The translations under genes were made by a program, and so were the position numbers. From contig JNVV01000006.1 of NCBI GenBank assembly GCA_000733355.1, forward strand, positions 937,803-1,001,802: a stretch of DNA of 64,000 nucleotides, in the 5' to 3' direction. This stretch comes from Falciphora oryzae. Its lineage: Eukaryota > Ascomycota > Sordariomycetes > Magnaporthales > Magnaporthaceae. The notes beneath the pieces were generated by a model. That model was not told the origin of the DNA and ran no database searches. It was given only the letters and a program-made list of their open reading frames with translations. Position 1 is the first letter of the stretch. Each line of letters starts with the position of its first letter. Below, piece by piece: positions 24,624-37,056 of this stretch.

Positions 24624-26256
24624 CTACTCAAGCTGGTCGATGCTGACATCCGTCGCAGTAATGCCAAAGAGGTAGCCGTTCTCCGCGGTCCAGTTACGGG
24701 CGTGAATGGAAGCTGTGAAGAGGATGAGTGTCATGGTCAGCTAAAGTCGCGGATGGAAACAAGCAGGAGACGGGAATCATAGGCCGACAGGAAAACTCAC
24801 TCTTGAGGAACCTCTTGCTGGCATACTTCTTGAAGAATGCCTCGTGGATTATGGGCCGCGAGAGGTAGTCGAGCATCAGGTGGACGACAGGCTCAACTTC
24901 CTCGTCAGTGTAGCCTGAGTAGTGGGCCAGCGTCTCGTCCCACTCGCCGCGGTCCAGAATAATGCGGGACAGGGCCATGGCGGCGGCAGCGATATGGCTG
25001 GGGCGGAACTGCATTAGACGATGATCAAGAAGGCTGATCTCCATGAGATACTTTCCGACGGTCCGGCTGTTGACATCGTAGTTGTCGGCCTTGGAAATGC
25101 GGCGGAGGAAGTTCATAGGGTTGGGGTAGCTGAGGTCGTACTTGAGCGTCTGCAGTATGTACCGCTCGGCGCTGAGGATCTCGGATTCGCTAAAGCCGTC
25201 GTCCGTAACATGGCGGAAGTTGGTAACGTGGGGAGACATGACCTCCTCGTACTTGGAAGCGATGAACATGGCCGTGATGCCAACCAGCTGGAGGCGGTCA
25301 AGCGGCACCACCTTCTCCGACAGGAAGCGGTCGACAATATTCACAGCCAGGAACAGAGTCTCGGGCACCAGGTGAAACCGTGTGTGCACCTCAATCAGCC
25401 AGTCGACCAGGATTCCGCGCGTCTTCCACTCCAGATCGTCCTGGTGCGACATGTAGTCGGGGTTGGGCATCGAACGCGTCTCGAGGTCCAGCATATAGTC
25501 GAAGATCTCATTAGCGTACTCGGCCACCATGAGGGGGTCCTCGAAGTCGTCGTTCTCGAGGTTGTGGACTCCAGGCGGAAGGTTGCGAGCGACCTCTTCG
25601 CGGGGATCAGGCCGTACGAAGGGCTTGACCTCCGGGACCTCAGGCTCGGGCTCCTTCTTGGCTGGCTTGGCCTTGACTGGCTCGGGCGCGGGCGCCTTCT
25701 TGCGGGCAGGCTCGCTCTCGACAGGAGCCTCCTCCTTGACTGTGATAGAGTTCGCCGGCGGCTGCGACACCTTCCTTTTTTGCGCGGGGATAGCGCCAGG
25801 CCCAGAGCGCTTGGTCTCGACCTTCTGGTTGGCCTGTTTGGACGACAGGGCGGTGCGCCCGGTTGTAGCGCGGGCCGTGGCCTTCTGGATGCCGCTCGGC
25901 TGGGCAGCCTTGGAGACGAGACCGGCCTTGCCGGCGACCTTCTTCCCCTCATGCACCTCGACCTTTGTGACATTGCTGACGTCGCCGAGGGCGGCACGCG
26001 TGCGGGCGGTGCCCTGGGTGGTGGTGGCGACCCGCTTGGACTGCATGGCTTTGGCGGGGAGTGCAAGCTCGTCGACGTTGAGTGCGGCGGCCTTGGCCCT
26101 GGTCACGCGCGATGAGCTCGCGTTTTCGTCGTTCTCGTTCGAGACCAAACGGCCTCGAGTAGTCCGCTGCAGGCAGGGTACGTCAGAAGGGGTATCCCGG
26201 CGGGAATATGACGCGCTTTGTGCGTGTCAAGTCGCGTTTGTGCTTACCGGGCCCAT
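24624..26256 (-). CDS. Mitotic B-type cyclin
   Basis: Exons (complement) 26248-26256, 24801-26166 and 24624-24712 give 487 residues. The first exon codes only MGP; introns are 81 and 88 nt. A textbook destruction box, RGRLVSNEN (residues 7-15, RxxLxxxxN), lies just after the first junction, marking it as an APC/C substrate. A basic linker is followed by the cyclin N box (RGILVDWLIEVH... VDRFLSEK... GITAMFIASKYEE) and the C box ending near EEVEPVVHLMLDYLSRP. The FLK/TSIHARNW join supports the last exon. The protein activates the mitotic cyclin-dependent kinase at G2/M and is closest in type to Aspergillus NIMEcyclinB and yeast Clb1/2. The gene is divergent from the uL2m gene. Confidence 0.95.
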
Positions 26257-28181
26257 GATGAAATATTAGGTATGTGGAAACGTAGGAATTAAATACACGC
26301 TCGGCGGTAACTGTCGCGGGCAGTCAGCTAGGCGGTCCTTGATGTAGCACGGGAGGACGCGGGTAGGCGCGGTGGTTGTGTTATATAAGGGAGCTAAGGT
26401 GTGGTCGGGGCGAGCGAAATGGGACTGTGGAGACGCGATGGGCAGGCGAGATTTTGCACGACCACGACCCAGGCGCGATCGACGTGCATGGCTGGCACAG
26501 GGAGAACGCAAATTCGAGAAAAAAAAACTTACATGAACTGGCTGGCAGTGCACGGGAGCGTTGGAAAGACCCGAGATGATATGTCTCGGTGCTTGGTATG
26601 CGAGGTGAGGCCCGCTGGGATGTCGGCCAACAAGGCACCCGCCTCGAGTCTGGTGTTGCCGGTCGAAGACTGCTGCTGGCCGGCGAGAGGGCGCGTCGAG
26701 ACGGAGGGCGAGGATGCGAGGATGCGCAGATCGTGGACCGGCCGAATGCTCCAATTGATGATCTCTGGAAGTGCACCGGCGACAGGAGAAGAGAAAGCTC
26801 GAGGGGAGAGGTGGTGGAGGATTGGAGGTTGGAGGATGATGTTGTGAGGCGGGAGCTTTTGTTTTTGCAGGATGTTTGGCCCCGGTGGAGTATGTGAACT
26901 GCGAAGAGACGTGCCTTGGGTGGGGACAGACGCCAGCACGGGGCAAGACGTGCCAGAACTTGGAAGCCGCTCTTTGCTCCGCTGCTACGCTAGCCGGCGT
27001 TGGCGGGGGCACGTTGCCAGGGGGTTGCTCCTCCGAGCGTGCGGGAGTGACTCGCAGAGCAGGCAAGACACGACACGTCTGGTTCCCGGAGGGTGTACCT
27101 GTCGCCCGCGTTGCTTACTCGGCGCTTGATCCAGGCGACTGGAAAAAGAAGAAAAGGTTAAAACTAGGTTGGCCAACGGCTCTCTATCCCGTCAGAGGTC
27201 TATATCGCACTCTCGTGACGCGTTGAAAAGCTGTTTGCTGGTCCGATATAGCGGGCTTGAATTTGAAGGCGGCGGTGGGTGGTGTAACAAACCCGTTGCG
27301 GCGGAGACGTGACTGACTGCCCAAAGCTGACGATGGCCCAGCGTGCTTTTTTCCCTCCCTTTGGCCTTTGCGGCTGCTCCCAAATAGCGTCGCAGCCAAT
27401 CAAATCAATGTCGACACGGGAACAGCAGCGCTTTGGCTGGTGGGGGAGCTGCGGGCCTGAGCAAATCAGCACGCTCGAGCCTGCCAGGATGTTTGCAGTA
27501 GGACCGCGTGCTTCGGTACGTATTGGCGGCCAGGATCCACAGTCAACAGAGGAGACCGCAGGGCAACCACGCCATGATTGGGCGGCACGTCCGCTCCCCT
27601 GCCGCATCGAGGCAACGCCAGTGCCCGCGTTTTTCTGCGTCTTGGCGCGAATTCTCCTGGGCCCTGCGTTTCGTCGCGACCGATGGCACTTGAGGGTACC
27701 AGCCACATCCGTCATGAACTCCCAGCCACGAGGGGCACTGCTACGAGGTTCAATTTGTCGGACAAAAATCTAGCCGACCTCCGGCCCCCATCTGGGGTTG
27801 AGTGCAAGGCTGCGACTCGAGCTCCCCCGCCTGTGCTCAATTGACACAACAGGGTATTCTATTGGCCAGTGCAGACCACCTTCGTCGGCCTTGCGCAGCC
27901 GTAGAGAAAGCTTCGCTATGAAATTGTGCCATCAACGACCTGCCATGGCCGGTCAAGCTCTATTCTAGACGGATCGCTGCCTGGCAATGCGGCGGGCCCG
28001 ATACATTTCTAATCTGTGTTTTGCTGGCCATATGGTGGGTTTGGTTGCATCCATGTCGCTATCATCGAGCCAGTCCTGACAAGGAGAAAAAAAATCATTG
28101 CACCTCAATCCCGTTCCCGCCGCCCGCCAACCCTCCACCACCGCCACCACCACCACCATCGCAGCCGGGTGCCTGGCCACC
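26257..28181. other. Divergent intergenic region between cyclin and uL2m genes
   Basis: Promoters of both genes must lie here. Plus-strand CCAAT at about 27396 and ATTGG near 27864 are possible CCAAT-factor sites; their use is not shown by the sequence. No supportable gene is present. Confidence 0.55.
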
Positions 28182-29525
28182 ATGCTTCAGCCGCGACTGA
28201 GAGCCATGGCGCTGGCCGGCGGCACCCTGTCTGCTGCCTGCCGGGCCGTCATGGGACAGTGCTTTCGGAGAGGATACGCAACACCCGCCGTGCAGCCGAC
28301 AGCGAGCACCCCCGCCTCCGGCGCCCCTGGCGGCGGCGGCCTCACAACAGCCTTCAAAGACAGGGGAAACGAGACGGCCGCGGTCCTCATGCGCACCTAC
28401 AAGCCGCGCACGCCAGGCATGCGCCACCTGAAGCGGCCGATCAACGACCACATCTGGAAGGGCCGCCCCTACCTGCCGTTGACCTTCCCCAAGAAGGGTA
28501 TGGCCAAGGGCGGCCGTAACAACCAAGGAAAGATCACGGTGCGGCACCGCGGAGGTGGCGTCAAGCGACGCATCCGCACCGTCGACTTCGAGAGGCGCGA
28601 CCCCGGCCCGCACATAGTCGAGCGCATCGAGTACGACCCCGGCCGGAGCGCGCACATCGCCCTGCTGGTCAACCAGGCCACGCAGAAGAAGTCGTACATC
28701 GTCGCCGCCGAAGGCATGCGCGCCGGAGACGTGGTACAAAGCTATCGTGCGGGTATCCCCCAGGACCTCCTCGACAGCATGGGTGGCGTCATCGATCCGG
28801 GTATCCTAGCGGCCAAGACGGCCTTCCGCGGGAACTGCCTGCCCGTCCACCTTATCCCTGTGCAGACCATGGTTTACAACGTCGGCTCTACGAAAGATAG
28901 AGGCGCCGTCTTCTGCCGGAGCGCCGGCGCATATGCGATCATCGTGTCCAAAGACGAGGAGACCAGGGCCGACGGCAGCAAGATCATGACGGGCAAATAC
29001 GTCACGGTCCGCCTGCAAAGCGGCGAGGTCCGGAAGATCAGCAAGGATGCATGCGCCACCATTGGCCAGGCTAGCAATATCATGCACCAGTACCGACAGC
29101 TGGGCAAGGCCGGTAGGAGCCGTTGGCTGAACATCCGGCCGACGGTGCGTGGTGTCGCCATGAACGCCAGTAAGAAGCTCACAGCCCATATATTCTCTCC
29201 TGCCTCCCAGGCTCTGCGACTGACACTACTTTTCTTAAGACGACCATCCCCACGGTGGCGGTCGAGGCAAGTCCAAGGGTCGCCGCCACCCGACAAGTCC
29301 CTGGGGCACGCCTGTAAGCTTTTTTTTCCTCCGCCTTTTTTTTTGGCCATTCCCTCTCTCCCGTCGTTGCAATGCATCTCTCATATTAGTCACTCGCGAT
29401 ACTAACAATATCGACAGGCCAAAGGTGGTTACAAGACAAGGAGAAAGTCCAATATCAACAAGTGGGTTGTGGTGCCCCGTGTCAGGAACCAGGGCAAAAG
29501 GCGGAACAAGTCGTCGCGAGACTAA
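28182..29525 (+). CDS. rml2: Mitochondrial large-subunit ribosomal protein uL2m
   Basis: Exons 28182-29169, 29240-29313 and 29418-29525 give 389 residues; introns of 70 and 104 nt preserve frame (the second has ACTAAC at its branch site). An Arg/Ala-rich presequence of about 25-35 residues ends near RRGYATP. The body carries the bacterial-type L2 signatures: [20 protein letters not shown] in the RNA-binding N-terminal domain, and [20 protein letters not shown] at the C-terminus, encoded across two introns. The His-rich loop approaches the peptidyl transferase centre in ribosomes. The C-terminus [14 protein letters not shown] is typical. Start chosen at CCACCATGC; an in-frame Met eight residues on is the alternative. 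Confidence 0.96.
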
Positions 29526-32272
29526 GCGAGAGAACGACGGAGCCCCGGGGCGCACGGCACTGGGTCCCTTCCGCTCTGGAGAGATGTGTGCCGTCACCCC
29601 AACCTTTTGCATCCCATACCACACCTTGTTGTACAATATGTCAGCCCCCTTTGTTAAATATCGGGCAACCCCAGCGCCCTTGTACAGCTGCCAGGTGTAG
29701 CAGCCTGCCAATATTATATGAGCTCGGGTATATGCTGTATATTAAGGCTCATCTCTCTCACCCTGTGTCATCGCGTTGCTTTCATTTCCGGGACTCCTTT
29801 TTTTGTGGCGTTTAGCTCATAGGACCCGGACAGCACGTTGTAATGTTTCGTAGCGGTGAACTGATGCCTCTGGAACTACATTCACGTGATGTATTGATCA
29901 AGTCATTGATCGGCCCCCGGGGATGAAGCCAGCTAGTCGCCCAAGATTCAATCTAGTTCAGACTAGTTTCGATTTCCCGGACCTGACGCCTCGGCGGCGG
30001 GCCTTTTTTTTTTTTTCCTTCTTTTTCTTCTTCTTCCTTTCCTTTGTTTGCTTTTCCTCTTCCCTTTCTTCCGAATCCAGATTTCAGGGACGGGCCATTG
30101 GTCGATCTGACAAAAGGCCCGACAGGTTGGCCAACCAGTTGCTCCCTGCCACCGCTCAAGGAAGGGAAATTTGACTTCCCCAGGTCCACCTACCACCGAC
30201 CACAAGTGCCGGGTTGAAAACCAATGCATAACGTCGCCACATAATCGCATCGGAAACAAACAAGTTGCGCTGTTGGGATTAGTGGGAGGAGTACCTGGGT
30301 GTAGACTTTTCTGCGCTTGATTGAATGCGGGCATGTCCTTGGAGGCTTAGACCAACAAACACCCTTCTACATAGTCCTCTTATGCATGGTGCTCTGCAAT
30401 GCGACCTGATATGCAAACAAACATCCATCGCTGGTGCAGGCGACAAAGCATCGAACCCACTTGGCCACCCTGGCAGCGGGACGCATTTATTCTTACGGGA
30501 TGTGTCCAAGAGAAACACCGAGTCGATGACGACTTCACGGCGATGATGCAACGCGGCTCCCGTGTCGCCAACGCAGAGCGATGCAAACCTCAAAGAGGTA
30601 AACTTTTGGACAAAAGCTTCTCGATCAACCGTGTGGGGTTCGGGGTTTCTTTTTTTTTCTTCTGGTTCATTTTTAATTTTTTAATAGCATACGAAACCAG
30701 GCAGGGGCCCGGCCTCGACTGTCACGGACGCGCGGATGGACGGCAACGTGTCATTGGACCGAGGAGCCGGGCGATGTTCCGGAAAGCAGAAAGGGGCAAT
30801 CGGGGGGCGCATCTGCAGTCTGTGGTGCTTTGAGGGACTCTGGAAGGTTTCAGGGGCCCCCCTGGCAGGGTGGTGCTGGCTCAGCCTCACTTGGCAACCC
30901 CGGAGGATCGCGACAGCAGAGTCGGGCTCTCTTGTTCGCCAATTGAACGAATCTCACCGTCTGCACCGCTTGACCCCAAGGCTGTCAGTTCAGACACGAG
31001 CCCCGGCGGGCCACGTAGGGACGCGTATGTCTATTGAATTCTAACCTTTGAGGGAGCCAATATCTGGCACTTTTTTTTTTTTTTTTTTTTTTTCGGCGAT
31101 TGGGGCGCTGCGTCGTAGTGCTGATCATAATCGTGCTTGGTGGGAGGCCATGCGATCAATCAGAAACGAATTTGACCGTTGCCCATGTCTTTTGCTTTTG
31201 TCTTTGTTGGAAAGGGGAAAAGGGGCCATTAAACCAACGGACCGACCAATCTTCGGGCCCTCAAAATTTGGGTTTTGATTCTTGATTTTTATTCTTCTTC
31301 TCTCCCTCTCGGTCGTCAGGTCCCTTCTTTGTTTCTCACCTATCGCAGCACGACATCTCGATTCATTTACTGCCGGCAGCCCGATCCCTCGCTAACGTGC
31401 AGCCTAGTGGGAGTCTTGTCCGAACGAGGGACAAACTGGAATTCCGATTACTACATCGGGCAAAGCAGCGCAGGTCTCGCACAGCAAAGTGGGTGGCGAG
31501 CCAGGCTGGACAGGGACACGCGACCTCCTGCCTGCAGCAATTGTTTGAGCAGTAGCCCGCCTGCCTTTCGACACGACAGACTTGGACCAAGAACTGGAAT
31601 CGCGTGGAGGCTGTGCATTTGCTCTGTCGGCCCGCGGCACACGCTAAGGCAGCACGGCAGTCAGCCACAAACAGAAGCGGTCCTTTGAGAGACACGACGG
31701 GGCGACTCTAATCGACTCTCTGAATCAACGCTCTGCATCAACCCCAGGTGAGCCTATCTATTCTAGGCGCATCACTGGTGCCATCGCCAGTGTTCAAACC
31801 AAAGCTGGGCTATCCCCACTCCCGCATAGAGGGTCCAGATTTGCTTGCGCGGCCCCCCAGGGTCCATCCATCCCGTCTTTTTTCCAGTCTATTCTGGCAG
31901 CGACAAGGCCGAATGAAACCCGCTGATTCCACCCAGCCAAGGCCCACAACCAAGCGAACAGGACCCGCTGCGACAAACGCACCGGCCCACCCACACGCCA
32001 ATCCCGGCTCCCGCCCACAAACGCCTCTCTGGCCCAGCTCGTGCTCCACGCGCGCTACGGCTCGCACCAGTCCCGACTCGTTGTCGCCTCGCCCTGTGCT
32101 TTTTTCGAACTTTTACTACGCCCACTGACTTGGCCTCCGCTTGGCTGTCCCTGCCGCCCACCCTCTCCCCCATTGTCTCTTAAAACAGCGCCGCATCCCC
32201 AACCGCCCAGCCTACCCGCCCGCTTGCCTGCCTTGCTCCCCCCTCTCATCCCCTTTGTCCTCCCGCTTCCCG
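29526..32272. other. Intergenic region, no supportable gene
   Basis: Contains T tracts at about 30004-30016 and 31071-31093 and a pyrimidine-rich segment just before the lipid phosphatase start (32100-32272), likely its promoter and leader. No domain-bearing frame is seen. Confidence 0.55.
31071..31093. repeat. Poly-T tract (23 nt)
   Basis: Uninterrupted run of T in intergenic DNA. Confidence 0.95.
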
Positions 32273-33874
32273 ATGCTGGGGAACGGCGCCGATGATTACG
32301 ACAGAAACACTCACCATACCAAAACACGCAAACTCTTCAACAGCTTCTCCTCTTCGCACTCGTACGCCAGGATGGACGACTTCCGGGGCCCGGCCCCTCG
32401 CCGCCAGAAGGGCACGCCGCTCCTGCTGCTGTCGTCCTATGTCTTTGACTGGATCGTCCTGATTGTTGTCGGGGCCATCGGCCTCTGGCTCGGCTTGATG
32501 AAGCCAAACATGCGCCCATTTCAGCTGGAGAGCCCTCACATATCGTGAGTTCAGATCAGTTGCGCTTGCTTTTGGCGTCTTTGGCCATCGTTCCCCTGTG
32601 TTGATGCTAATTGCCTGGCCGCGCGTCGCCATCGCTCCAGATTCCCCTTTACCGAAAAAGAAACTGTACCAATGGTCTACGCCGGCATCGCGAACACGCT
32701 TCTTCCCATCATCATCATTACCATCATCTCCCTGGTCATGGTGCCCGGATCGACTGTGCCTCCAGGAACGCCCAAGGAACTGATTTGGAGGAGAAAGCTC
32801 TGGGAGCTTCACCAGGGCCTGCTTGGCCTGGCTCTGTCGTGCTGCGGCGCCTGGTTTGTCACCAATGGCATGAAGAACATGTTCGGCCGACCGCGCCCTG
32901 ACATGCTCTCCCGCTGCATGCCCGACATCGAGAACGTCGCCCTGTATATCGTTGGTGGCATTGCCAACACGACCAGCAACGGCCAGCTCGTCAGCGCCAA
33001 GATCTGCACCAACCCGAACCGCGCCAAGTTGGAAGACGGATTCCGCTCCTTCCCCAGTGGCCACAGCTCGTCCTCGTCGGCCGGTCTGCTTTACCTCTCG
33101 CTCTTTATCGCTTCCAAGTTTGCCATCACCATCCCGTTCCTCGCGCCCGCGAGCTACTCCAACGCCGCCGCGTTCAGCGCCTTTCCATCACGCCTGCGCC
33201 GATCTAACACGCCGTCGGACGAGATGTACGAGCTTGTCGATCGGAGACAACCTGGCATCCAGACCGACGGGTCCGTCAATGCCGGCATCCTGGGCGAAGA
33301 GCTCTCTAGGCCCGCAGACCCGCAGGCTGCTAAGCGCATCGCCTCGCACACGCGCGCCGTCGCTGCCGTCCGCCTGTCGGCCGCCGCCCCGCCTCTTTAC
33401 CTTCTACTGATTGCCTGCCTGCCCACATTCGGTGCCATCTTCATCTCGGGCTCGCGCTGGTTCGACTTCCGCCACCACGCCTTCGACATCATGTTTGGAT
33501 TCACCATCGGCGTCGTCACCGCCGTCTTCGCCTTCCGCTATTACCACCTGCCCATCACCCAGGGCGCCGGCTGGGCCTGGGGTCCTCGCAGCAACGACAA
33601 GGCCTACTGGGCTGGAATAGGCAGCTATAGCTATGCCACGAACAGGGACGACTGGTCGCGCGCGGGCGACGAGGAGGAGGCCGTTAGCTCCGAACCTAGC
33701 CTCGCTGCCGTGAACACCGACTACGACAGCGTTAGGAGGGCTCACATGGGCAGCAGGAGTGGTACCGGCACTGGCAGCACTATGGGCGCCATGAAGCGAG
33801 GCGAGAACAGCAGCATGGCGTCCCGGGGCTCTCCACCACCAGGACATCACATGGACGGCGGCAACAGGATCTAA
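32273..33874 (+). CDS. PAP2-family lipid phosphate phosphatase
   Basis: Exons 32273-32544 and 32641-33874 (intron 96 nt, GCTAAT branch site) give 501 residues. The three PAP2 motifs are complete: K169-x6-R176-P177 (KNMFGRPRP), P229-S-G-H232, and S362-R363-x5-H369-x3-D373 with the catalytic His pair H232 and H369. About six hydrophobic segments flank them. The family dephosphorylates phosphatidic acid, lysophosphatidate and diacylglycerol pyrophosphate in vacuolar or Golgi membranes (yeast Dpp1/Lpp1). The spacing between the second and third motifs is about 130 residues, longer than in most family members, owing to a polar insert at about 270-330 (RLRRSNTPSDEMYEL...). The C-terminus is Gly/Ser-rich. 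It converges on the CK2 beta gene. Confidence 0.95.
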
Positions 33875-35019
33875 ACGCCATCATTCTTGTTTCTGCTCGT
33901 TTGGCCTGCTTGTATTTGATACCCGCGGGAGATCTCATGGTCCATTATACCTGTTTTACTACGCCATTATCTCGATTCATGTCCGGCAGACTGCCTCATA
34001 CCGCATAGCCACTTGCTTACTATGAGAAGTAACAGCACGGGCTCCTGTCGTGTGGGCTTCACCTTTTGCTTTCTGGGGGAGTTGTGGGCTAACGGGGACC
34101 TAACACTTAGGATTTCAAGCATCTCAGTGGCGTTACTTTTGGGTGAAAGTCATTTTTGACTGGATTATCTGTTACTTTCTTTTTTTCTTTTTTTCTTTCG
34201 TTATTTGGGGGAACGGCATCTTTGTTTTTTTATCTCACACTCTATCCATTTTCTGTCTTTCCAGTCATGACTCTGTTTGGTTTCCTTTTTTTTTTTCTCT
34301 CCCTCTCTCTTTTGGATCGATAACTAGATAGGTACATTTCCGAGGGCTCAGTGCTCAAAACGGATTTGGTGCCTGATGCAACCAAGAACATGTTCTACGT
34401 CGCTCAACGTGCTTCTCATGCGTGCTTTGCTTTGGTTGTGCCGACAGAAAAGGTCCCTGCTTCCGTTATACATGTCGCCCCAAAAAAGAGTCATCCCAAC
34501 AAGGAAATGCCTGATGTAAACTGCAACGAGCGTGTCAAGCCGTGCGCTCCATAGAAAGCAAACCCTTCACAGACGCCATTGCATCAAGTGAGCACAAAGA
34601 ATACAGAGAATCCCACAACCCATATCTTTCTGGACATATCGGTCATAGTACCGCACTTGGCAGCCTTGGAATAAGCCGGGGAGAGAAACAACAAAGGGTG
34701 GGGAGGGGAGAGGAGGGGGATCGTGGGGTAGTGACGGGCAAGTCGTGATTTATTGACTCAGGCTGCCCGGCTTCTCTCCCACAGGCGTCGTCATATTTAT
34801 GAACAAATCCCGCCCAGAAAAAGGGGTATCAAAATCGTGGCGCGGGCCCCTAGGGGTTGGGGCCGATATGGTCGTTAATGGTGAAGGAAAAGAAAGGAAA
34901 TAGAAAGTGAAAGAGACATGGGCAGATCGCACTGCTCCTTCTGCCCAATATCTCTCTTTTATCCCTTGCCTCTTTTCTTGTCAAAAAAAAAAAAAAAAAA
35001 AAAAAAATCGGCTCCCTTA
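33875..35019. other. Intergenic region between convergent genes
   Basis: Holds the 3' regions of the lipid phosphatase and CK2 beta genes. It contains T-rich runs around 34170-34310 and a 25-nt A tract ending 12 nt before the CK2 beta stop codon. No gene is seen. Confidence 0.55.
34983..35007. repeat. Poly-A tract (25 nt), poly-T in the CK2 beta 3' UTR
   Basis: Uninterrupted run of A on the plus strand. On the coding strand of the CK2 beta gene it is a T run starting 12 nt after the stop codon. Confidence 0.95.
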
Positions 35020-36213
35020 TTAAGCTCCAAGAACCATGCTGTCACCTCCATGGTGGGAGGAGGCGGGAATAGACGCGTTAGGGAGGGCGCCGCCTTCGTG
35101 GCCCTCGCGCAGCTGGGGGTCGAAACCGAGGCCGTCTTCATCGTCATCCTCCTCTTCCTCCTCCTCATCGTCCTCGACCCCGTCCTCGTCGGCACCGTCC
35201 TTGAAGCCGCTCTCAATCTCCATCTTGCGCAGACGGCGGCGCATGCTGTCGCGGCGGGCCGACTGCCAGCGGACCAGGGCGGCGGAGCCGTGGACCTTGA
35301 AGCCAAAGACGCGGGGCACGTAGCGCTCGGCCGACTTGGCGGGTATGAAGCTCGGGTAGACCTGGAACAGGATGTTGTGGAACGAGGTACCGAAGTAGGC
35401 GCCGTCGATGCCGGCGTGGCGGGTCGATTTGGGGTTGTAAATGTCCTCGCAGCGCGCGCAGTAAAGCTTGACGGGCTTGACGTTGGGTATGTCGCACAGG
35501 CCCATGGGCAGCAGCGGGTGGGAGCCGCAGTTGACGCGCGGACACTTGCCGAACTCGCCTTTCTTATATTTGTCGAGCTGTTTTGGCGTGGAATAGCTGT
35601 AAGCTGCGCAGTCCAGATCCACATACCTGCCTAGCGACAGGCTAGGCAGACGGAGAATGGAGGGTGGCGGTGGCCATACCATCTTTGTGAGGCCGCGCGT
35701 GGTGACGATGTAGCGAGCGTGGACGAGGCCGTACAGATGGCGCGCGGACTTTTCTATGGTCTCGCGCATCTCATCGTCGCAGTCCATGTCGAAAACATCG
35801 GTGATGAGGTCCAGCGCATATTGATAGTAGGAGACCTCGGTGTTCAGACCCGTCAGGTTGAAGCGGTCGGTGAGGTATTCCTCGTCGATCTCGCAGTAGT
35901 ACTCGTTGCCCTTGGAGCCGATGAACTGTGGAGGGCGAGCCACAGGCGCGGCGTCAGCGTCACATGTCCAAGTCACTCGAGAATTCGCGATGAAGGTGGG
36001 CGGCGCGCAGAAGGGGCAGCGGCGCAGGACGTGAAGTGAGAAGCGGGGTCGGGGCCGGGATCGAAGGAGCAAAGATGAACGAGTGGGAGAGGAAGAGAGG
36101 GCAGATCAGGATGACGGGCGGAGCGATGCAGACAGCAAAGAGGCGCCCAGACGTACCCAATCCCGCCAATAACTGGTATAGTCGCTATCGGACTCGCTGC
36201 CAAAGTCGTCCAT
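35020..36213 (-). CDS. ckb1: Casein kinase II regulatory (beta) subunit
   Basis: Exons (complement) 36157-36213, 35680-35925 and 35020-35577 give 286 residues; introns are 231 and 102 nt, phase 0. The protein begins MDDFGSESDSDYTSYWRDW and continues WFIGSKGNEYYCEIDEEYL, the standard fungal CK2-beta opening. An acidic loop (DMDCDDEMRE) and the helical lobe follow. The zinc ribbon has C113, C118, C141 and C144 (KCPRVNC ... LYCARC), which mediates beta-subunit dimerisation. The catalytic-subunit docking region (DGAYFGTSFHNILFQVYP) is intact. The tail carries an uninterrupted acidic block of Asp/Glu (about residues 240-262). CK2 holoenzyme is two catalytic and two beta subunits acting in nucleus and cytosol. 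The gene lies 0.84 kb downstream of, and co-oriented with, ric1. Confidence 0.97.
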
Positions 36214-37056
36214 GGTCGCGGCGGTGGCCCGGGTCGGGTTCAAGTGGCGGCTGCGGCACAAGGGAAGACAGGGCGCTGCACTACGCGGTGGATAAGATTA
36301 TGAAGGCCGTGGTTGCCCTGGCGGGTGGGGTTGGCGACGGCACGCAGGGTCAAGAAAAGGACCAAGTCTTGGTTGCAACGAGCGACGGATTGAGATGAGA
36401 GCGTGTGTATGGTGGTGCGTGATGGATGGTGCTGCCTGGGTCCTGGCACATGGAATTAATTGATCGGGGCGGTTGATTGCGCGCTGGAAACTCATCCGTT
36501 CCCGCCTCGCGAGGAAAGCGGATTGGGCACGATATCAATCTGTGCGTGCTCCAGTCTGGAAGCTCCGTCGGACTGTGGGGCGCGCTACGGTGCCTGCCTG
36601 CTCAGCAACCTCAGCAGCCAGCGCAGTGTCCGAATGGAATCTGCCAGCACACGAGCTTGATGTCGACATCGCACGCATCCCTTAGATAGGGGCCGCCAAC
36701 ATGGATACCATATCGGAATGCGTGATAAAAACAAAATTCGGGTTCATTCCAGACAATCGCCGACTGCATCAATTCAATACCTATGCAACACTTGTTTTTC
36801 GAATCGGTCTCCCTGCCTGGCGTCAATGCTGCCTGCTTTTCCTCGGGTTGCCATGCGTCTGCGTCTGCTGCCCGAGGCAAGACATGGAAACCGCAAATCC
36901 CGCCTCGCCCCGTGTCTATCCAAAGACCCGAATTGGAAAAGAAAAAGAAAGGATAAGACAGAAAATGAGAAGATAAAAAAAATTAAATAAATCAAGCAAA
37001 AGTAGAAATGCTAGGACACCTTCAGCTCGGGCCGCCGCGCACAACATCATCCAGGG
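36214..37056. other. Intergenic region between co-directional ric1 and CK2 beta genes
   Basis: About 840 nt that should hold the ric1 terminator and CK2 beta promoter, both read on the minus strand. No gene is seen. Confidence 0.55.

Noticed and set aside
25021..26115. 364-codon plus-strand frame
   Set aside because: Lies antisense to the B-type cyclin exons, and its Leu/Val/Gly bias mirrors the coding strand.
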